Source of the DNA: Paragonimus westermani
Taxonomy: Eukaryota > Platyhelminthes > Trematoda > Plagiorchiida > Troglotrematidae
Reading direction: 5' to 3'
DNA: 64,000 nt
NCBI GenBank assembly: GCA_008508345.1
Contig: QNGE01000137.1
Span: 200,098-264,097 of the forward strand
Shown here: positions 57,860 through 64,000 of the stretch, piece after piece
Layout: the number at the start of each line of letters is the position of its first letter
Numbering within the stretch: position 1 is the first letter of the stretch
Position numbers and translations under genes: made by a program
Notes under the pieces: model-generated
Told to the model about the DNA's origin: nothing
Database searches by the model: none
Seen by the model: only the letters and a program-made list of their open reading frames with translations

Positions 57860-59903
57860 CTGCAATTGCTGCAGAATCTAGCACGAGTACCGAGCTGCCT
57901 GGGGTATCCGCAGTAATGGGAGCAGAAACTGATTGCAAGTGTCCGGGGTTGGCCACTGGTTTATCTTATGTGGCGTGGTGCACGACCGTGATGATTACGT
58001 ACTGACAGGCTGGGTTTGATGCAGGAGTTATTTTGTGCAGCTGGCGGGGCGTTCCAGCGCTTCTGACGCCCACACAGGTGTTTGAGAGGTTTGCTTTCCG
58101 TTGGTCTCCCGGATGTGGTTGGCAGTTTTGGTGGACTAACCTAAGGCTGTATATGGCTTGATAATTATAAGGGTATGAATCAGAGACTTGGCTAATTTGT
58201 GTGGGACGTACGTAGGCTCTCGGTGTTCGACAATTTCCTGATTTGTCAGTCAACCTGCACTGAATGGGCTGATGGTGTCAGCAACGTGACAGTCGGCGGG
58301 GCATATTCAGTAACTGTGTGTGATCTAAAAGTAACATTTTGTACTGGTTGATCGCATACATGCGCTTTCCAAGTCGCACACTGTTCAACTTGGCTACTAA
58401 TGGCTGCAAGAAATCGCATGGTGGTCAACCGATAACGTGGTCACAAACTATGGAGGTTGATAGACGCATTCTCTCTGGATGATGAGCTAGCGACCGTCAA
58501 TATGGCTGGTTGAGAGAACTGTCTGGTATGGCATTGTGTCTCAACCAGTGATCAGTCTGCGTCCACAAAGTTGTTGGTTCTTTTGTTTCATGAAGCCTGA
58601 TTCCTATGTTCGCTGTCAATTCGTCCTTACCTATTACTTCAAAACTTCCCAGTCCATTGTCAAGACCAACAATTGACCGAGCCGGTTACGGTTGAGAACT
58701 CTAATTGATTGACGATTAACTGACGGCAATAAGGATACTCTCTGTGTGCGGTTTTGAATTATTTCGTTCGGACTGTAGTTCATACTCGGATGCTTCGTGT
58801 TTATCGGCGTGATAGCAATGGATTAGGCGGTAAAATGAAGTTCACATTCCGGGATCCTTTAAGAAACAAACAACTCATACACTGAGGATAACTAATGCCA
58901 AGATGCCGCAATTAAATAATTTAACTGGGTAATGTTAATTGAGAATAACGGGTTAACCATGCCTTGCAGTGACAAGACCAAAACCCGTCATTTTATGCAG
59001 AGTACCTCATTTATTTCCAATCTAGCTGCTGAACGTGAAGAGCCTATCTTGGCGGGTCACGTGATACTAGCTGATGCGCCAGTCACAAACAGAAAGCTCG
59101 TAATTTGCATTGGTACCATCATGTTGTCAGAAAACTAACTATTCCAGAAATCGTAACACCGTAGTGTAAAGTAACATCATCACTTCTGCTTCTATTAGTA
59201 CTTAACCCTTTTTTAACATTTGGTGTCGAATTAGCTTGGGTGTGTATATGATTTCAGGTTCATAGGTAGGTAAAATGCAATTGGAGGGCGGATTCTAGTG
59301 TAGTCTATTCAGTCTGTGAATTGGTCCAGGGACAGGTTCCTGTCTGCTGTGGCTTCTGATTCCTCCACACTATCATGTGATTAGACGCGTACGTGTGTTA
59401 GGGCGGCGTGTGTTCCATTATGCATTTCATTACTCTGACTACCGCGCCCATGGAGGTCACACGGCGTCGGTCGCTTCCGGGTCAACCAAAGAAACACTGA
59501 CAGATGTCTTGACCGGAGTGAATTGTCCGTTAGACTTATGTCCCCATGCAATACGGCGATATCATTAAGTTTACAATTGTTTCTTCCTAACATTTTTTGA
59601 GCATCTCAAAGTGACTGAATGTTAGGTGGCCTTGTTTTGTTCTGTATTCGAAAACTGGGCGTTGTTTTCGATAGATTTCACCATCCAATCTACACTCATC
59701 ATGTTGATCACTTGGTCAGTCAGACTACGGATAAGAAATCGGAGAGTTCGTTTGTTAAACTTTGACCACAACTGACATTTGTTGGCAGAATTCAAATACT
59801 ACACATAACATTACTCAAAAATATTTGAGTTATTTTTGTGAAGAGTTGGTTCAGTCCAATCTGAGGTCTTTGGCTCGGTGATCAACCCACAATTAAAGTA
59901 GAG
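57860..59903. other. Unassigned region
   Basis: Minus-strand frames at 58428-58246 and 58253-57966 are Ser/Thr/Pro-rich and continuous except for a junction near a GCAG|GTTGAC site, but have no recognisable domain. No RNA gene seen. Confidence 0.3.
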
Positions 59904-60198
59904 ATGGCTGAGCTATCCAAACCAATCTTTTTCCAAATAAAAAACCAACAAACATTAGCCGTTGACACCAGCGAAATTGACACTCCAATCCATATATTTT
60001 CCATTCTGGAATACTTGTGCAACATTGTCGCGAGTTTCAGTGGCAATATTTCATCACTCGATGTCAGCGCAACAGGACACAGGGAATATGGTAAGCCACG
60101 TCAATATTCAGAGTAAATTTTTTCTTGTAGGAGGCACCACTGCTCGCCGTATTTACGTCGACTCAGATGGAAATGATGACGGGATTTGTACGCACAAA
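59904..60198 (+). CDS. 5' part of an unidentified plus-strand gene (two exons, 40-bp intron)
   Basis: ATG at 59904 in good context (GTAGAGATGG) starts MAELSKPIFFQIKNQQTLAV... to GHREYG at a consensus donor TATG|GTAAGC (exon 59904-60090). A 40-base intron (60091-60130) ends in TTTTTTCTTGTAG. Exon 60131-60198 restores the frame and reads GTTARRIYVDSDGNDDGICT-HK to a donor AAA|GTATGA. Phase is kept at both ends. A stop lies in frame upstream of the ATG, which supports this start. The protein (about 85 residues so far) has an acidic D-S-D-G-N-D-D stretch but no family I recognise. Further exons are expected to the right and were not found. Confidence 0.5.
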
Positions 60199-62983
60199 GT
60201 ATGATCTGCTCACTTGAAGGCTCACGAATACCATATTATACGGAATATGAATAGACTACAAACACGAAAACAAAATGGTATACTGTATTTAGGTAACTTG
60301 TTGGAAGCTTACCACAATTTTTTGTTATACACAAGTGTTTAACAATAAGGAGCAATGCACAAAAGGACATAAACTTCCCATTTTCTTGTCTTGGTTTAAT
60401 TAAATCATTCCGAATGATTTACTCCAATTCTAGTGTGATTAGTTAATGCAACATTTGGATATGCCCCTTGCTAGATCGTATGTTTTGTTTGGGTGTGAAT
60501 GGGCAGTCAGTCGGGCAGATTTTTGTCATACTGGTTTAGCCATTTTGACAGTAATTTTGTAATGGTACGCACAAGGGGAGAACGTCCACGTTCTCTGGGT
60601 GGAAAATTTTGCTTGTGGTTCCAGGTAATAGGAACAATGTGCTTTGTGCTTTCAGGTCTGCCAGTCCAGATGACTTACTCATCGGTGATGTGATCTCTTG
60701 AGGTGATACAACCAGCGGCCATAAAACTAAATAAACTGAACGGTGGAGCATGTTTACAAATAATTTACGACGCCTTCTTCTCAAGACAGCACAGTTCTCC
60801 ACCGGTGATTTCACCAAATAGAAAGTACCACGTGGATTGCTTTGTGAGTGCAATAACCAGATCTTAATTTTGATAGGTAAAAAACATACATTTTGTTTTG
60901 CTGATCTAAAGTATCACAGTCATGTTTACGTGTGCTTATTTCACATGTATCCATTATTTACAGAATATCAATGCAGCTACCGAAGTAAAACCTATAGCAA
61001 ACTAAATAAAGCCTAATTTGTTATCAACAAAACAGGGTTAGGACAGTTATTTTCAGTTCGAACTGGCTGGTCCGCACAGGCCAGATCGAAGTGTTATGTC
61101 AGCCGACAAGGATCAGTACTAGTCTTGCTTTTTTCACCAGATGAAAGTATGATCTGCCAAGTAATGGGGAGTAGCGTTTTTTAATCAAAATAGGTGTTAT
61201 GGGCTAGACAACTCAAAAGAAATTGTGACCGTACTGCAGTAGTGCAGTAATACAAGCAGGAAATTGGACCTTATGCCGTCTGGGAACAGTGCGATCCAAT
61301 AGACCTAACGATCGGACACAGTATGACATGTAGTAACATTCAGTACAGCGTTTCTATGTGAAATGTTAACATTTTTAAAAAAAATGCTCTTAGTCCCCAT
61401 GTCACGAATGCTTATCACTATGTTGCCAATAAGGCAGACAAGAGTTTTGCCACGTAACATGAACGTTATCGTTTCGAAACTGATTTCGGTTCTCTGTCTC
61501 TCTCCAACAAGCTCATACAAGAACAAATTCGCTGTGGGTTGCTATGGGACGTCATCATTCGTTGGATAAAATGCTTCTGGTCGCTATCAGTATGCTGGTT
61601 GGGTTGTTTCATGGAGATAACAGTAATGGCTTACTGACTGCTGTGTTACATGAACAGTGACTGTCCCATTCATCACAGCATACAGATTCGTGTGTGTAGT
61701 GTTCGTGAAGCCTTACTTGTTAGTACGTTACACGACCTAGGCTGAAGACTCTGTTGCAGAGCAAAACGTCCCGCGTAAACTGATGGGGTCACTTAGGTGG
61801 GAAATCTAGGATGAACAAACTGACGTACAAGCTTTAGTTTCTGTAGATGAACATTTTTAATACGTTTCTGTGGTAAGTTATTTGACAGATGTTGCAATTT
61901 TGTGCCATGAGGTTGCTAACAAATACGGAATAACCATACTGAATCGTGGGTTTGAATGACCATGAGCCAGATGGTGTCCACAGTCCACCCAAACGTCTTG
62001 CGAACGCTTGCTTGGTTGCTGGCTGATTATCCTATTCCTGTTGGATATAAGCAAATATTTATAGTTCTTTCTCCTATCGCATGTCCTTGTGTCTGTTACA
62101 CATCATTTTGGAGAGGTGTTCATTGTGAAACATTATTGTTCGGCGGTTAGACGTACGTTCGGAACGCAACGGGTTTCGTGAAATCTTCGGAGACATGGAG
62201 AACAACGACCAAGAAATTACCGTTTCAATCATTCAGACTAGCAGCTTAGGTGGACTACAGTGATTCAGTTTTTCCAACAGACAAGCATATGTGACTACGT
62301 GAGGTCCAATTTGCAAGTTTCAAACTAACCACCTCTCGAAGGAACCCGCCGGTGGAAATAATGTAACCTATTTCTAAATATAGTTTCGTCGCTAATCGAT
62401 AGACGGCAGCAGTGGTTACTGTGTAACATGACTAATTGTGACTGACTACGAAAGAGCTGGAGTCGGATAGTTGAGACGTTGTCGTACACGCTGATAGGAG
62501 GATATGAAATTTCAACGGTTGACCTACTCAAGAAACACTTGCAACTTAATGATCCCCAGCTGAGAATTTGGTTACGTACGGCCTCACAGTGTGGATGTTT
62601 CTCAATGAATGTTCTGTGAGTGTGTGAATGTCTCAACCACCACACATTTCATGATGTCTACATTGATGCATGACAAACATCCATATGCGAGATACGAATC
62701 ATGTAAAATCACTGGTGACTTCATGTGCTTTCCTGTTAGCAGGTGATCAGCTTCCATCGGCAAATGTGAATAATTCATACGGAACGCTCTAGAAGTATTA
62801 GTCATAAGTAGGTTCATATACTTCAGTTGCATTACTGTCAATCCAATGTGGCTTTTGAACCTGAAAACTAGACAAAACAAAATATATCAGTAGATTCGAC
62901 CATGAGGTCAAGAAATCCGAAACATTCCGTTCCGGTGAAATACCTGTTGGCTTTCTAAAATAGCATGTAAATGACACCTGTAG
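60199..62983. other. Unassigned, likely intron of the plus-strand gene at 59.9 kb
   Basis: A plus-strand segment at 60550-60620 ends at a strong donor TTCCAG|GTAATA followed 31 bases later by GCTTTCAG, but the minus strand is open throughout the same bases, so the call is ambiguous. No repeat recognised. Confidence 0.3.
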
Positions 62984-63152
62984 TTTGCTGTGCTGCCAAC
63001 ATGAACGCTCGAACAGCAGTCCATCGTATAGACAGTAAATCACCGTATTGGTCTGTGCATCGGTGAAGATGAACAACTTCCACATGTGAATCCATATGCT
63101 CCACTCAACATGTACGATGGTCCTGACACATGTTCAGAAATGAAAGTCAACA
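62984..63152 (-). repeat. 169-bp inverted repeat, copy B, abutting a LINE
   Basis: Matches 57359-57527 in reverse orientation at 165 of 169 bases. Homology stops within a few bases of where recognisable LINE coding begins (about 63153). Confidence 0.85.
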
Positions 63153-64000
63153 GCATCGGTTTGAATACGAAAACATCCCCTGGAGCTGACGAAATAACGC
63201 CGCTCATTCTTAAGCAATGTGTTCGCTCCTTGTATACATCTCTCGCAGATCTGTTTAATCTGTCAATAAACTGCAGTATGGTCCCCATGGACTGGATGTG
63301 TGGCACAATCACTCCAATCTTCAAAGGAGGGGATCACTCAGATGTATCCAACTACAGACCTGTTACACTATTACCAGTGATCTCCAGAGTGCTTGAACGA
63401 CTAGTGGCGAATAAACTTACCAAACATCTTGAAGGAAATAACATACTGTCGATTGCACAACATGGTTTCAGAGAGTCACTCCTGTCTCTCTAACCTCTTC
63501 CTAACTCTCGATGACTGGACGCTGGCTATAGACAACGGCAATCCTAACCATGCTTACTATCTGGATATGTCCAAAGCCTTCGACCGTGTCAACCATACCA
63601 TACTTTTACAGAAGCTAAAACAACAAGGTGTCACGGGTAAACTATTGGCTTGGTTAGAGAACTACCTGATGGACCGTGTTATTCAAGTCAGAGTCGATGG
63701 TGCTTTATCGAAGCCAGTTGCGGTCACAAGTGGAGTACCTCAAGGATCGGTTCTTGGGCCAACCCTCTTTCTAATCTACGCTAACGACATACCAAACCTT
63801 GTTCGATGTAAAATTATCTTATTTGCAGATGATATCAAGTTATGGGCGAGTATACACACCTCCGAAGACTGTGTACTTTTGCAGGAGGACCTCAACGCAC
63901 TATATGATTGGTCATTGAGAAACAAATTACCCTTCAATTTTCAAAAATGCAAAATGCTCAACATAGGAAAATGTGTTGAATTCACCTACACACTGGGTCC
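63153..64000 (+). pseudogene. Non-LTR retrotransposon (CR1/jockey type) reverse transcriptase, 5' truncated, runs off window
   Basis: Two frames joined by a one-base shift near 63470 give the RT domain in order: NTKTSPGADEITPLILKQC, FKGGDHSDVSNYRPVTLLPV, then after the shift SHSCLSNLFLTLDDW, YYLDMSKAFDRVNHTILLQK (motif A), SGVPQGSVLGPTLFLIYAND (motif B) and ILFADDIKLWA (motif C, the F-A-D-D catalytic box). The palm residues look intact, so decay is recent apart from the frameshift. The endonuclease domain and 5' end are missing. The coding sequence is open at 64000. Clade assignment is from motif style only. Confidence 0.85.

Noticed and set aside
60499..60853. Plus-strand exon pair with a 31-base intron versus a 105-codon minus-strand frame
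   Set aside because: Signals conflict; the plus reading stops within a few codons after the intron, so neither was called.
63040..63324. 94-codon minus-strand frame
   Set aside because: It is antisense to the LINE and the 169-bp repeat.
1..64000. CRISPR arrays, bacterial operons, rRNA genes
   Set aside because: No regularly spaced direct repeats, no operon-like coding and no rRNA-like conserved stretches were seen.

Overview
The window looks like one stretch of a eukaryotic, intron-rich, repeat-rich genome, most likely a digenean trematode (flatworm). This is inferred from several Penelope-like retroelements, CR1/jockey-type LINE pieces, very short (31-40 bp) candidate introns beside introns of many kilobases, and tRNA-derived SINE-like repeats. 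Nothing bacterial is present. Many open frames begin with non-ATG codons or overlap repeats, so most are not genes.

The main gene is a minus-strand glypican (heparan-sulfate proteoglycan core protein) covering about 9154-45606, with its 5' end missing. Eight exons were traced by splice sites and reading phase: 45438-45606 (Cys-rich signature), 44662-44742, 42340-42467, 31352-31470 (CWNG motif), 26033-26288, 25264-25547, 20938-21122 and 9154-9666 (acidic tail and GPI-anchor signal). Phases match at every junction except between 25264 and 21122, where a small exon is probably missing. The N-terminal exon(s) were not found above 45.6 kb. A Ser-rich candidate exon (13596-14009) lies in the last intron and could give an alternative C-terminus without the GPI signal.

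Other candidate genes are: the 3' end of a plus-strand gene at the left edge (1-510); the 3' end of a minus-strand gene (1743-2161); a plus-strand candidate at 36920-37236; a plus-strand acylation-type N-terminus (51696-51788); a minus-strand terminal exon (55436-55686) and upstream exon (57661-57846); and two plus-strand gene fragments with tiny introns (56659-56988 and 59904-60198). None of these has a recognised function.

Mobile DNA: a decayed Ty3/gypsy gag-pro-RT fragment (6500-7995); Penelope-like elements at 22.5 kb (+), 26.6-27.6 kb (-) and 40.6-41.9 kb (+), all in glypican introns; a LINE 3' remnant (48.6 kb); and a truncated, frameshifted LINE running off the right edge (63153-64000). 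Composite tRNA-like SINE repeats occur at 2.5-3.06, 6.2-6.5, 22.2, 28.5, 31.7-32.0 and 33.9 kb. Two hammerhead-ribozyme-like cores accompany the Penelope sequences (22.1 and 41.8 kb). A 280-bp near-identical direct repeat (11.95 and 19.6 kb) and a 169-bp inverted repeat (57.4 and 63.0 kb) are also present.
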